A stretch of 64,000 bases of DNA from Syngnathus acus (lineage: Eukaryota; Chordata; Actinopteri; Syngnathiformes; Syngnathidae). Under the pieces are notes generated by a model. That model worked only from the letters and a program-made list of their open reading frames with translations. It was not told where the DNA came from and searched no databases. The stretch spans positions 7,069,000 to 7,132,999 of the forward strand of contig NC_051098.1 in the NCBI RefSeq assembly GCF_901709675.1, written 5' to 3'. Each line of letters opens with the position of its first letter. Within the stretch, counting starts at the first letter, position 1. Below are positions 11,936 through 23,059 of this stretch, in pieces. The translations under genes were made by a program, and so were the position numbers.

Positions 11936-14900
11936 CTGGTAAGCGTGGTACAATCAGAGGAAAAATATTAATGCAAATCACTGGCGGGCTGCACCCTGGC
12001 ATGTTCTGAATTTCAAGCTTTGTTCTTTACTTCAAATCTTCCAAATAATTTCAAGTTAAATTGCAACCTAAGTGAGACCAGAGCTCTCTTTATGTTGCCT
12101 CTCACCTGTCGTTGAGGCTTGTGTGAGAGCAAAAGCGTGCGTTGTCCAGACTGCACTTCTCCTCGCAGCATAATGATGGGATCATGTGGACCGGACCTAA
12201 GGAGTACACATACATACAGACCATGGTTACTTCTACGCCTGGAAGCATGGTAAGGTCATGTAACACATAGAATGCCAATCACATCTTTAGTTGAAATAAT
12301 ACTGTAAGACTTCATAATCCAGGTATCTATTTTCTACAGTGCTTATCATGAGAGTTGCAAGTGAGCTCACGCATGACCCTGACGTGTATCGAAAATAGAT
12401 GGATGGATACAGCATATCAAGACATGTTTTTGATGGAGCTTTTGTATTGAATCTCAAAGTGGCCGGAGATACACAAATGTGAGTGTTTACTGTCCAGCAT
12501 ACCACATGTGTGTCCGGGGTCAAGGTGACACTGGCAGCAGGCTCCCTGGGGAAAGTCTTGAAGCCAACACGGGTCCAAGCAGGACATCTCAGCCCCGCCG
12601 TACTGACAGTCCTCGGACCTCAGAGATGCCGCTGGTTCAACAAGGTGCACAGATGACAACACTGATGACATTCAACAGAAACAGACTGTTTTAGCAACAA
12701 AGATTACAGCGAGCATTGCACTTGTTCTGTTTCTACACTGAGCCAACCTTTTGACGTTGTGACTCACCACTGGGCTTTTTCTCCAGCAGCTGCCTCTTAC
12801 AGTAGATGACGCAGAGGACAAGTAGGGCCAGCAGCACTGTAGCCAGAGCACTGCAGATGACCGCAGCCAGGGCCATGTCACGAGGACTGGTCACCACCGA
12901 GGGCAGAGGCACCAGGTTTACTCGACTACTGCCTGCACACACACACAGACACTTAAAGTTAGTATGAACCATCGAGTCTCACATCTCACACTGCATGTTT
13001 CATCAACTATACTCACAATGCTACTAAGAGATGAAACTTTATTGTCGTTTAAGGACTTCAGTTATTTCAATGACAATGTAGTTGTGATATCACAGCTTGC
13101 TCTGCCTTGAGGACCCACCGCACCTGTGGTTTTCAAACTGGGGTCCCCGGGACTTCTCATAACATTACGACTCTTTTTTTGCAAACAAAGTTTGAGAGCC
13201 TTTTGTTGAATCAGCCTACGATTTATATATATATATATCATATTTTGTAGGTGTCGCTGATATTCCGGTTCTTTTGTGTTAGCACTATATTGTTATTAAA
13301 TGCATTTGAGATATGTTACATTTACACCAGCTCGAGGAGCCTCCATACACACACTTTCCAATGACGGCCTCGGGAAAGCAGCCTGCGATACGTGTTCCAA
13401 CAAAAATAGAACAGACAGGCTTGTTTTGAGGCACATTAATCTTAAAACAGGTTGCGCAAGCCACTGGTTCTTTGTACCGAAACTATTGTATAAGTCGCTC
13501 AAATAGTACATGATCACGCGACGAAACACAATTGCATAATAGTACATTATGACAAAGTGTCAGCCTATAATTATTTATATAGGGATGTGCGCTTGAAAGA
13601 TGGATCACTGATCTTTATTTGACAAGTACGTTTGATGTGGCTATTGTCCAATCCATCCGAGAGGAACATCATCTGCTCTCGGAACACAAAAGGAAGTCTG
13701 TTATCAGACGCTAAACAGCTGCAGCAAATAAACAGTGGTCCATTGAAGACAGCTCACCTGCTGATTGTATCTCCACACAAAACAGCCTAGTAAACCGCAG
13801 TCTTTCTCATGGACTACTCCCCCCTCCTCCAGCCTGGAGCTTTGATTTGTGCCTTTACAAACACTTGAAACAGAAGTGCGCGCGTTTGACCCTGAACTCT
13901 AAGAGACCACCGCACATCGCTCGCTTTACGAGGGGACATTCCTCACACTAACTCCTTTTGACTTGGTTAACATGGTCGTAAAGGCAACCCTGGAATGTTT
14001 GAAGACTTTTAGCAGTTTGGAATTAAGTAAATACAGACAACAAGCCATTACGCTTCCCACCACTTTTACAGTACATTTCCACAATCGACACAAGTAGAAG
14101 AGCTGTGTAAATAAACCTGTACTTGGGGCATTATTATTCTGCTCAATTTAACACCGGCAAGGAAGCATGACATCAGAATAATCACACAGATGTATCCATC
14201 CCCTCAAAAACAATACTGAAAGTGCAACTAATTTAAAGTCTTTTTTTTTCTATGCTTGATCAAAACTCTACACTAAACAGTATCTAGTTTGATCATGTTT
14301 GGAATATTGGCATGTGCATATGTTCATGAGCACTTTGTCAACTTGTTGGAAGTTATGCAACTTGAATTGACTAATAGAGGGTTTGGTAAAATAGATCAAA
14401 TTATTTTTGTGGTGTTTATAGCTTTTGTGGTATCGTTAAATAATGATGGGCCCCCAACACGTTAATGACTTTGGTAAACGTGCTTTTGAATCATTTGAAG
14501 GCTCTGTTTTGAAGTGTTCTTTGGCTTGGCAAGATATGCAACTTCCTAGTGTGTACTATGTGTGCGTGCGTGCGTTCATGCGTGCGATTTAAGGGAGCTT
14601 TGAAGTAAGTCTACATGATTGAGTTTATGGGTGACATCTGGCGTTTGCTATTTCCAAGATGCATAATTGAGGACGTCAAGGTTAGTTTGCTCAAACAGAA
14701 ACTGTAACCCTCGTGAATTTTTTTTATTATTATTTCATGAAAAAGCTGCCACTTCCTCCCTGTAGTATATTAGTTGTTATATGGCTTGATATAAAAGTCT
14801 TTGCCATATTTATGACTACAACAGTAGCTCCCTTTGGACTAATACATAAATCCAACAACAATCCCAGCAGATCTGACAATGTGTATCTCTGCATGCATTT

Positions 14901-17900
14901 ACGTACGTATCTGTCTGCATGCCAGTGTGTTTGCACGGTCCAATCTGCTCTACCGTGACCGTGAAAATGTTCAGCAGATGAAACCCATTAGAGGCTTAAG
15001 GAGTCCATAAAACAATCTTATTTTGACTAGGCCCAAAAAGTCACTGGAGAAAAGGGAGGAGAAAGAAAGGGTTGCTTTAAAATTTACAGAGGGTGACGAC
15101 CTCCCCTGCACAGCTGCAATGCTGCCGCAGGCCAGCGAGGCCTATTAGAATAAACTAGCCTTTCAGTTTTCACCACCCTTCTCCAGATAACACTGGATGG
15201 AGGCAGCAAGTCTTTCAAACATTTGGAAAAGCTCTACTGAGAGTCCCCACAGGAGCTAACTGCCAGCTATGTTCCCACACAATGGCTGTTTTGTTTAGAA
15301 GGCCTCCTCCAATATCACAATTGGACACTGCATAGATGGACCACCAGGCCCACAGAAGAGGGCCAAGGCCAACATCAATACTGTCCACAAAAACAAAAAA
15401 ATAACAAGAACACACTAAACGGAGTTTTATGATATAACTTTTTTTCCCTTCCTGGTGACTTGAAAATAAAAAGAAGAAATTTTGAGAGAGTTGTGAGATA
15501 TCCCAGAGCCGACTGCATTTATTTAACATGTAGCCGCTAAACCTGGCCAGAACTCCTCTGAAGCAGAGGTTTGCCAAAACTCTCCTCGGAAACAGCTGCC
15601 ATCTCTACAAACAGGAAGTCACACTCAATTACCAAAGGGGTTGAGTTCACTCACCTGTTTGTTTTATGTGGAAACCCAAAATCATTTACTACCTCTAATT
15701 TCTGGAGGAGAGAAGATAATTGAATCTGAGGCTGAGTGGAAAGTTAGCCTCGCTTGACCTCTTGGCTCCTTTTTGTGTGGCTGACATGCGCAAATTACTC
15801 TAAGTAACAAGGGGGGGGGTCTTTTTATTGTGATGTCACCACAGAAGGTTACCAGTGAGAACAAGGAAAGGGAAAACATGTGAAGTTGGTCATTAAAGTA
15901 ATTGCAGTTTAGGAAAGCAGTACTAGTGTCTCTGTCCAGACTGTTCAGTAAAATTATGAATGACTAAGACTACCGCACCTTTAATAGCACAAATTTGTAA
16001 TGTACGCTACACTTCTGTTCCTGGGTGTGACAGGTTGAGAAAAACAATCGAGGCTTCTTGGGGAATAGAACCAATTGTCACACACTATGTCACACATTAT
16101 AAACAGATGAGTACTTTTAATTTAGTTTCATTTGATCTTACAATACAGCAGTTTATATTTGTATAATAGTCAAAAATCTTAAATGTTACACTGCCTGTAC
16201 ATTTAAAGATTACATTTAAGATTTTGTAATGATTCTGGAACCATTGTATTAGATTTGTTGTTTTGCTGTGGGAATACACACTCTAAAGTTCGAACAAAAT
16301 AGAGGCCAACCAGGTTCCAGTCAGAAATTATATTGGACAATGGATGTTCCACTGTATCCATGACATGACACAGTATCCCAGTGATGACAAGCAAAGTGTG
16401 GGACAAGGTAGTGGAAAAGGTGCTTACAATGAGGCTCATACTGAGGCGGAGGGTCTCCACAGGGTATACACTCCATGTCTTGGAAGCCACTTAATTTTGT
16501 CTTTCTGTAATATCTGTTGAGAACACAATTGCAGTCTTTCTCAAAATGATGTTAGAATATCAAAATAATTCTCTCAGGTTGGAATTTTTGTTTGTTTTCT
16601 GCAAAAGAATGACAATGATGTGTTTGTACTCTCACCCGGGTAGGCACTCTCCACACACAGCATTATTGGTAGTGGAACAGTTGCTCTTCTGGAAGCGATT
16701 GAGGAGTCCACAGTCCAGACAAGGCTTACATTTCTGGACACTCTGGTCTTCCTTGAAGCGACTGGTCCTGCACGGCACACACCGGGCATCTTCTCCATAA
16801 CCAAAGCCACATTCCTGGAGGGATTAAAGGAAGAAACACACTGGGTAAGAGGTGGGGTTGATGCAGCCGGTGAGAAGAGGGCTTGAATGTGGACTACTGG
16901 GGGGTGTAGAAAAAGAAGGATCTTAGTTCATAGGATAAGAAGAGGACAATGGCCCGCCTCTTTCGAGAGTCCATCTTACACCGGCAATAATCTCCTTGAC
17001 TCTCTAAAACTGAATGATCAGTCTTCCGCTGGAAGTTCCAGAAAGGCCAAACATTTAAATGATAAAGACCCTGAGGAACTCCCACTGTTGTATCATGGCA
17101 CCTTTATTACTGCGTGTGACTCTCCTTTCAGTCACACACACACACTGGGTGTTCCGTTGATTGAGAGGCCAGCAAGTAAAAGAAACATTTAAAGAAGGAC
17201 ACAAGAATTTGATTAAATATTTGTAGAGAGAAATTCAAGTGGGTAAAGCAGATTGAAAAAAAAATCACAAGAGATACAGTAAATAAAAACAAGAAATAAA
17301 AAATGGAGATAAATTGGCATGTGATTTTTCAGTTCTGCTCCTTGGCGGTGGTGTTCACTGGTACCAATCTGGCATCACATTTTGTCAGCAATGTACACTG
17401 TGATGGGGGGCTTGGGTGACATCATACAATGACAGCTGCCCTCCTGTTGTCCAGTGCCCCAATGTCAAGCTTGGACAACACAGAAAAGGAGGCGCTCATA
17501 TATCATTAAAGTGAAGGTCAGCTTCAAACGGCTCTTCCCTTCTCTCCTCGCCCGTGTCCCATTTCACTGCCTGGGCATGCAGTCCTGCTGGAATGTGGGC
17601 ACAAGAGTTTGGTATGGGGGTTGGGGAAAGTAAACTGGCCAGAAATGAAACGGGATTTTCGAGGCAAAGATGTGACACAGTGATGGCATCGCAGTGGAGG
17701 AGGAATGCAGTTCTCTGAAAGCAAACACATGCAAGCCCGATCTTACCCTCGGGGAAAGCCTGGCCCGAGGTACACCAGCTTAGGATGGACTATTGCAGCT
17801 GTTGTTATGACCGTTCCATTTACGGCCTCGCTGTCCATCAGCGGAACGAATGAGATGGGAGAAAGGGTGTGAAACAGAGGGTGACTGATGAGTGATTATA

Positions 17901-20900
17901 GTCAGAAAAGGCAAAATAAGGGTGACGTGTTGGGCCACAGCTGCTGGGAAAAAGTGGAGGGGATAGGGAGGTGCGGCCATGGGTCAGGGTAGGTCGGTCT
18001 TCAACCAGTGGGTTTCACTCCCACAAGAAGCTTGTACCCACAGAGGATTCATGGCTTGGCACTGGCTCAAGCTCTGTGCCTATGGGGCACTGAATGACGG
18101 AGGCTTATGTCCCATATAGCAGATACAAATAGTGCCCAGTGCACAAGAACAAAAAGAAAATGGAGCCAACTTCTGCTTCTCTGATCCCGGCAGAGCTGAA
18201 CATCACAAGGGGGTGATCAGTGTCCTCTTTCATCCCAACTAACAAAGCCCACCAGAACTGAACCCCTCTACTGCATGACACTACCCCACAACAATACATT
18301 CATGGACCTTGCTTACTTCCAACTCTGATGGACTAAGTAATTAGACGTGTCTGAATACATTTGTCCACAATACACAGTGTTCTTTTTTTTGGTCAGGGGC
18401 ACCGATATTAACTTGAGTGCAGAGGAGGGAGAACGGGCTGAAGATATTTGTGAGATTAGGAATCACGTGGGAGAGATCAGTCATCTGATCAGGTAATGAA
18501 GTGAACATAATGCTGAATCATTTCTCCCTGAGAAAAATGCAGTTTATTTATAGTTCTGATGCTTCTGTTGCTAAACAATTGTGTCTTTCACCAAAGAATC
18601 TTTTGCCCTGCCGGTAATACTGAAGGAGGAAATACTCGAGGCTTGCGACATACTACAAGATGTTGACACATCAAAGTAATGTGCCTGCCTTTTTAGAAAC
18701 TGGCTGGTTTTCAGCCTGCACTAGAAGGAAATTCGTTTTCCTTTCCTTCACGCTTGACACGTTAAAAAGAGAAAAAAAAGATTGAGGAACAAGGGAATGA
18801 AATATGGTTGAGACAAAAAGCTTGTAATGGATGTTGCAAATCTGTGGGTGGTTCTTTTTGCTACGGTGAGTGTGAAGGGGCTAATTGATGTTTGCCAGCC
18901 TCAAAGCAGTGTCCAGAGGCAAACTTCCATTGCTAACTGGGGCACATTCCTTTGGGATCTCTATGGCAGCTGCACAGAGGGAATCCAAACGTTTGCTTCT
19001 CTCCTAAATAGTCACATCTGAATATGGACAGATTGTCTTGGTTACAGAGCTGAAACTAGAGGTTGTTCCTTGGGAAACTTTCTCTGAGGGCAGGCCTGGG
19101 GTCTCTGTTGTGAGCCAACATTTTGCTGCTTTCAGAGAAAGAATGAGGCGGCCAATTATTAACCAGGACCCCAGGGTGCTCGCAACATTCATGCCTGTTA
19201 AAGGCACATGAAGGCTACCGAAGCCTATCACAAAGCATAGAGACTGTGGGTGGGTCTGTTCACTGGGCTTAAATGCATGTGCGCAACACATGTCAAGAGT
19301 TTATTTTCACCAGTTCTTGAATGCAGAGGTGCAGCATATGGTCTAAGCCAGTTTTGCCGAGTGTTCCTAAATTGAGGCCGTTGTTTTAATGTTGTACATT
19401 CAGATACAGTCTTGGCTTGAGATCCAGGCTCTTTTTAATGAAAGCCCCAAATAATACATGTATACTATATACTGAATACATTGCAAGCTACATTATGTAC
19501 ACAAATTGTACCAAATTTCTGCTTCATCAAAGATTTGTTTCGAATCTTAGATTACTTAAGCAACATGTACTACTGATTGAATTAACTCTGAATCTGCATA
19601 TGAAGATTACAGTTGTGCCTGGGGGTGGTTCTCTAACACTCAGAGATGTGAGTGACAGAGGTGGCTTTGCAGTAAAAATTCATTTCTGCTCCTCCCCAAC
19701 AAAAAAAAAGATGTCAGACCTCAATGTATCACTCCAAAATATTTGCTTGACATCAATAACTACTTTCCTAATAGCTAGGGCTGTGGTAGAGGTGTCAAAA
19801 CGATTTTTTGAATGCACTTTAATGCAAATAAAATTCTAACAGATTATTCGATTAATCGATGGAAGAATGGACAGAATAATCCGTTCCGAAAAATATTCAA
19901 TAGTGACAACGGATAAATGCCAACAAGTGACTTGTTCAATCAATAGCTGAGGATAACTTGCAAGGGGAAAACCTTTGAATAAGTGAATTTATGAGTAGGA
20001 AATTGCAAATAGGTGGGGTTCACTGTACTGTAACTTCAGAAGCATTATTGATTCACCTTGAAATAGTTTGCAGTCTAAAAGAAGACAACGACTCATCCTA
20101 ACTGACAAAAATAATATTTAAAAAAAACATTGATTGTTCATTTCAGCATCATAGGAAATTATTACTTTTTACTGTGTAGTCTTCTTGCCAATCATGATTG
20201 GTGGTAATAATTTACTCAGCTTTCCACCTTTGCCTACACTTGCACAAGAAGAGAAATAGCTGCAGTCAGAGAGGTAAGCCTTGACTCACCAAGTTGACAC
20301 TACAAAGGCCTGTCCGTACAAAGCACTCATATAAATACACTAACCAACTACAGTAGTGGAAAGAAAAATCCATGACCAACTCTGAAAGCGGCAAGTTTAG
20401 GCATGGTTTCAAAAAGTGGAGACAATGAGTTGGAAAGGGTGCCAGGGGGAGACAGGAAACAATGGATGCCATTCAGCTGGAGAAGGTCAAAAGTATGGGT
20501 GTGACTGAGTAAAGACAGGTCGTGTAGGAGTAAAGCTAATAACAGCTTGGCTGTTCTCTGCATGAATGAGAGGAAGTCATTAATAATGTTGTTTGCCTGG
20601 ATGATGGACTTTTCTAAACATTCTTTGCCTGAACTCAACTGTTTCCCTTTTTTTTTTACGTGACTAATCCAACCAACATTTGTTTTGCACTTAACGGAAG
20701 TTGCCAAAGCAGCAGTGCAGTGGACCTTGTAGGTGGGAAACAAAATAAATAGTCTTCCAGCAAATATTTTAACGGAACTTTTTACAAGAGAAAACACACA
20801 CACACAGGATATTTTTTTTCCTGACCTTTGATAGCTCCTGTCCGGCATCGCATTGCTTGCAGGGTTTACAATTCCCAAACTGGTCCTTGTACTCCTGCTC

Positions 20901-21312
20901 TCTGCATTCCCTGCTCTCCTCTTCAGCGCTTGCAGGAATCTGAGCAAGACAGACCTTTGGTGGAGGACAGTTATGAAATTTCTTCATTTCACCACATTTA
21001 TTATTACTCTGATACTGAAGCAATGACTTGATGGGAGCTCCGTGTTTATTCTATCTACCCCCCCCCCCTAAAAAAAATCTGGAGTTAGGTAATGAAGCCA
21101 GTAATGAGTGGAATTACAATGATACTCAGAATTATTTGTCACCAAGTCAATAAAATTGATAACCACCATGTATGGGATGCATGGTTTTGCATCATGATAT
21201 ATTATGACTTGTGAGCGGATAGCTACTTAAAATAAGAAAAACACTCCCTTACCAGACATAGGAGCTGTACAGTAATTACAAGAGAGATGGAGTTGTGAAT
21301 TATCTGGACCAT
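11695..21312 (-). CDS. TNFRSF19: TNF receptor superfamily member 19 (TROY), type I membrane receptor
   Basis: Orphan TNF-receptor family member that signals through JNK/TRAF pathways and can act as a Nogo-receptor co-receptor in neural tissue. Coding exons (minus): 21312-21253, 20939-20826, 16814-16636, 16513-16428, 12932-12768, 12631-12503, 12196-12106, 11935-11695. All have AG/GT boundaries and consistent phase, giving 1,065 nt (354 aa; human 423, from memory). Order: signal peptide (1-20, then IPASAEEE), cysteine-rich repeats (about 30-147: SRECREQEYKD, PCKQCDAGQELSK, ECGFGYGEDARC, CKPCLDC, RYYRKTKLSGFQDMECIPC), transmembrane helix about 167-189 (ALAAVICSALATVLLALLVL), then a cytoplasmic tail with RSEDCQYGGAEMSC and PSLCCEEKC. 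The last exon is uncertain. Convergent with MIPEP, divergent from SACS. Confidence 0.93.
12106..12196 (-). CDS. TNFRSF19: TNFRSF19 cytoplasmic exon
   Basis: Encodes GPVHMIPSLCCEEKCSLDNA and ends in TSLNDR. It aligns with the human CCEEAC segment. Acceptor CTCCTTAG, donor GTGAGA. Confidence 0.88.
12503..12631 (-). CDS. TNFRSF19: TNFRSF19 cytoplasmic exon
   Basis: Encodes ASLRSEDCQYGGAEMSCLDP, then GACCQCHLDPGHTCG. Acceptor GAACCAG, donor GTATGC. The SLRSxDxQYxGxExSC block is diagnostic for TROY. Confidence 0.93.
12768..12932 (-). CDS. TNFRSF19: TNFRSF19 transmembrane exon
   Basis: Encodes SSRVNLVPLPSVVTSPRD, a 22-residue hydrophobic helix (ALAAVICSALATVLLALLVL), and then the stop-transfer CKRQLLEKKPS. 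Acceptor GTGTGCAG, donor GTGAGT. Confidence 0.95.
12933..16427 (-). other. TNFRSF19 intron (3.5 kb)
   Basis: No exon or intact mobile element recognised. It holds a short AT run near 13222-13239 and a GTGCGTGC run at 14561-14586. Antisense frames here look like chance. Confidence 0.5.
16428..16513 (-). CDS. TNFRSF19: TNFRSF19 cysteine-rich exon
   Basis: Encodes YYRKTKLSGFQDMECIPCGD, then PPPQYEPHC. Acceptor CTCAACAG, donor GTAAGC. Confidence 0.94.
16636..16814 (-). CDS. TNFRSF19: TNFRSF19 cysteine-rich exon
   Basis: Encodes ECGFGYGEDARCVPCRTSRF, then VQKCKPCLDCGLLNRFQKSN and NNAVCGECLPG. Acceptor CCTCCAG, donor GTGAGA. Confidence 0.95.
16815..20825 (-). other. TNFRSF19 intron (4.0 kb)
   Basis: No gene recognised. 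Around 19778-19862 the string CTAGGGCTG followed by ATTCGATTAATCGATGG resembles a decayed teleost hAT-type MITE. A short CACACA run lies near 20797-20807, next to the exon. Confidence 0.5.
20826..20939 (-). CDS. TNFRSF19: TNFRSF19 first cysteine-rich exon
   Basis: Exactly 38 codons: IPASAEEESRECREQEYKDQ, then FGNCKPCKQCDAGQELSK. Acceptor TTGCTCAG, donor GTCAGG (GT present, weaker +3). Confidence 0.94.
21253..21312 (-). CDS. TNFRSF19: TNFRSF19 start/signal-peptide exon
   Basis: ATG at 21312-21310, then MVQIIHNSISLVITVQLLCL with donor GTAAGG. The hydrophobic core joined to IPASA in the next exon makes a plausible signal peptide and cleavage site. The exon itself probably starts at 21340, after a strong acceptor (TGCCTGTTTTTCAG), so an upstream non-coding exon is expected. 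Confidence 0.85.
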
Positions 21313-21316
21313 TGTG

Positions 21317-21340
21317 CTAAGCCACTTCTGCAACTAGCAT
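21317..21340 (-). promoter_or_regulatory. Short uORF just before TNFRSF19 start
   Basis: ATG at 21340-21338 opens 7 codons (MLVAEVA) and stops at TAG 21319-21317, four bases before the main ATG. If this exon is spliced as proposed, its first three bases are this uORF's ATG. Confidence 0.45.
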
Positions 21341-22017
21341 CTGAAAAACAGGCAAAATATACTTTGAGTTGTCTTTCGGTCGCATTCTCAGCGGCGGCGA
21401 ACTCTTAGTTTTTACAAAGTCTTTTGCATAAGGGCCATGCATGCTATTGATAAAAAGATATAATGCGCTGATTGATGAAATTTTAAGTATTAGTGGTTCC
21501 GCTGGATGTATTTGCGGAGCAAATCTTTAAAACAAACATTGTTGAAAAGCCTATAAAAACAACCTTTACTGCGTTTCTCCTCCAATAAAACGTGCTTAGG
21601 CAGAGCTACACATCTGCGAGGAAGATGATGCTGCAGATGTCCAACTGCAAATTGCAGTTGCATTCTGCAATCCCGACATCTTCAAAATTCCATATTTTAC
21701 TTTCTAATTCACATTGCAAACATGTCGACAGATTAATATAAAAATGAACGGCTGCAAACTAAACAAGGCTAAATAAGATGACGCAAACACACAATTCAGC
21801 CCCTTAAATAGTTAAAATTGCAGCGCGAGAGCGCGTAGCATCACGAACGTGTTAAAGTCAACTTTTTATTCATTGCCAAGTTTAGGTGTCACGAAAGTCG
21901 AAATTGTTTTTGTAGTTAGCGCTCGTGTGTTGACATGATTGCAGTGTTCCCCGCAGCCTACACAAACTATGATTAAGCCGAAGCCAGAAAAAAATGAAAC
22001 TGATTTAAACGTTTTAC

Positions 22018-22250
22018 CCGCTAGCTGTGAACGAGTGGGTCCAAATCAAGATCACAACCGGTCCAGAAGCTGGTTGAGCTCTGGTGTCGCTCCACACGTC
22101 CGCGGATCGCAGGAGAAGCTGCCTGACTGTGCAGCGCTCCACATGAAAGCAGCAGCGAGAACAAACTCAGCGCCCAGATCAAAGGCGGAGCAGAGAGGGA
22201 GTCCTCCGAAGCGTGAGTGTCTGATTTGAGATCAGCCAGATCACGATCAG
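22018..22250 (-). promoter_or_regulatory. CpG-rich block, probable TNFRSF19 promoter/non-coding first exon
   Basis: The most CpG-rich stretch of the TNFRSF19-SACS interval. On the minus strand it ends in a possible donor (AGCGG then GTAAAAC at 22017), which would splice to the acceptor above 21340. The start position is not defined by sequence alone. Confidence 0.35.
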
Positions 22251-22380
22251 ACACCGGATTAGCAATATCAAATCTGATCTGAGAGCAGCCGGATCACATA
22301 GCTGGTTTGCGATCGGATATCAAAACGCCTGGCCCAGCGAGAGACATTTATGAAGGATTTTTTCAAGACCCACATAATAT

Positions 22381-22747
22381 CCATCCATCCATCCATTTTC
22401 TGTACCGCTCAGTCCCCACAGGGGCCGCGGGCGTGCTGGAGCCTATCCCAGCCGTCATCGGGCAGTAGGCGGGGGACACCCTGAACCGGTTGCCAGCCAA
22501 TCGCAGGGCACACAGAGACAAACAACCATACGCACTCGCACACACACCTAGGGACAATTTGGAGTGCTCAATCGGCCCACCAAGCATGTTTTTGGGATGT
22601 GGGAGAAAACCGGAGTGCCCGGAGAAAACCCACGCGGGCCCAGGGAGAACATGCAAACTCTACACAGGGAGGGCCGGAGGTGGAATCGAACCCGCACCCT
22701 CCTAACTGTGAGGCGGACGTGTTACCCAGTGCGCCACCGAGCCGCCC
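22381..22747 (-). mobile_element. Full-length tRNA-headed SINE with 13-bp target duplication
   Basis: Read on minus it starts GGGCGGCTCGGTGGCGCACT. It carries an A box TGGCGCACTGGG and a B box GGTTCGATTCC (22683-22693) and ends in a TGGA repeat tail. Both sides are flanked by ACCCACATAATAT (22368-22380 and 22748-22760), a perfect 13-bp target-site duplication. The length is 367 bp. This family supplies the fragments at 9615, 10745, 24027, 47889 and 52612. It could also be named as the 3' end of a partner LINE. Confidence 0.85.
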
Positions 22748-23059
22748 ACCCACATAATATATTGTACAATATTAAAGAATTATATAACATATGTTAGTTA
22801 GTACTGCGTGCACAAATCTACCAAATGGAAGAATAGACCATTCTTTGATCAGTCTAAAAAAAAGGTTAATTGTATCTTTTCTGTTCAGTTGGAATCAGCA
22901 GGTTTTACAAAATGTAGCTGTTTCTTACAAAAACCTGAGGAAAAAGAATAATGACTTAGATATTATGGATATTTGCAGTAGTGATAACGCTAACATCTGA
23001 ACAATGGTGCAGGCTTTTGATATAGCAAAATAATGTATAATAATGTATTTCCTGATGTA

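Noticed and set aside
11346-11942. 198-codon + frame
   Set aside because: Antisense shadow of the TNFRSF19 tail exon.
20348-20947. 199-codon minus frame
   Set aside because: Runs through TNFRSF19 exon 2 in the wrong phase and out into intron; the spliced phase is clear.
22021-22254. Minus-strand frame with a signal-peptide-like stretch (LIWALSLFSLLLSCG) as an alternative TNFRSF19 start
   Set aside because: The spliced exon at 21312-21253 already gives a good signal peptide in correct phase. This frame lies in a CpG-rich block whose best role is a 5' non-coding exon.
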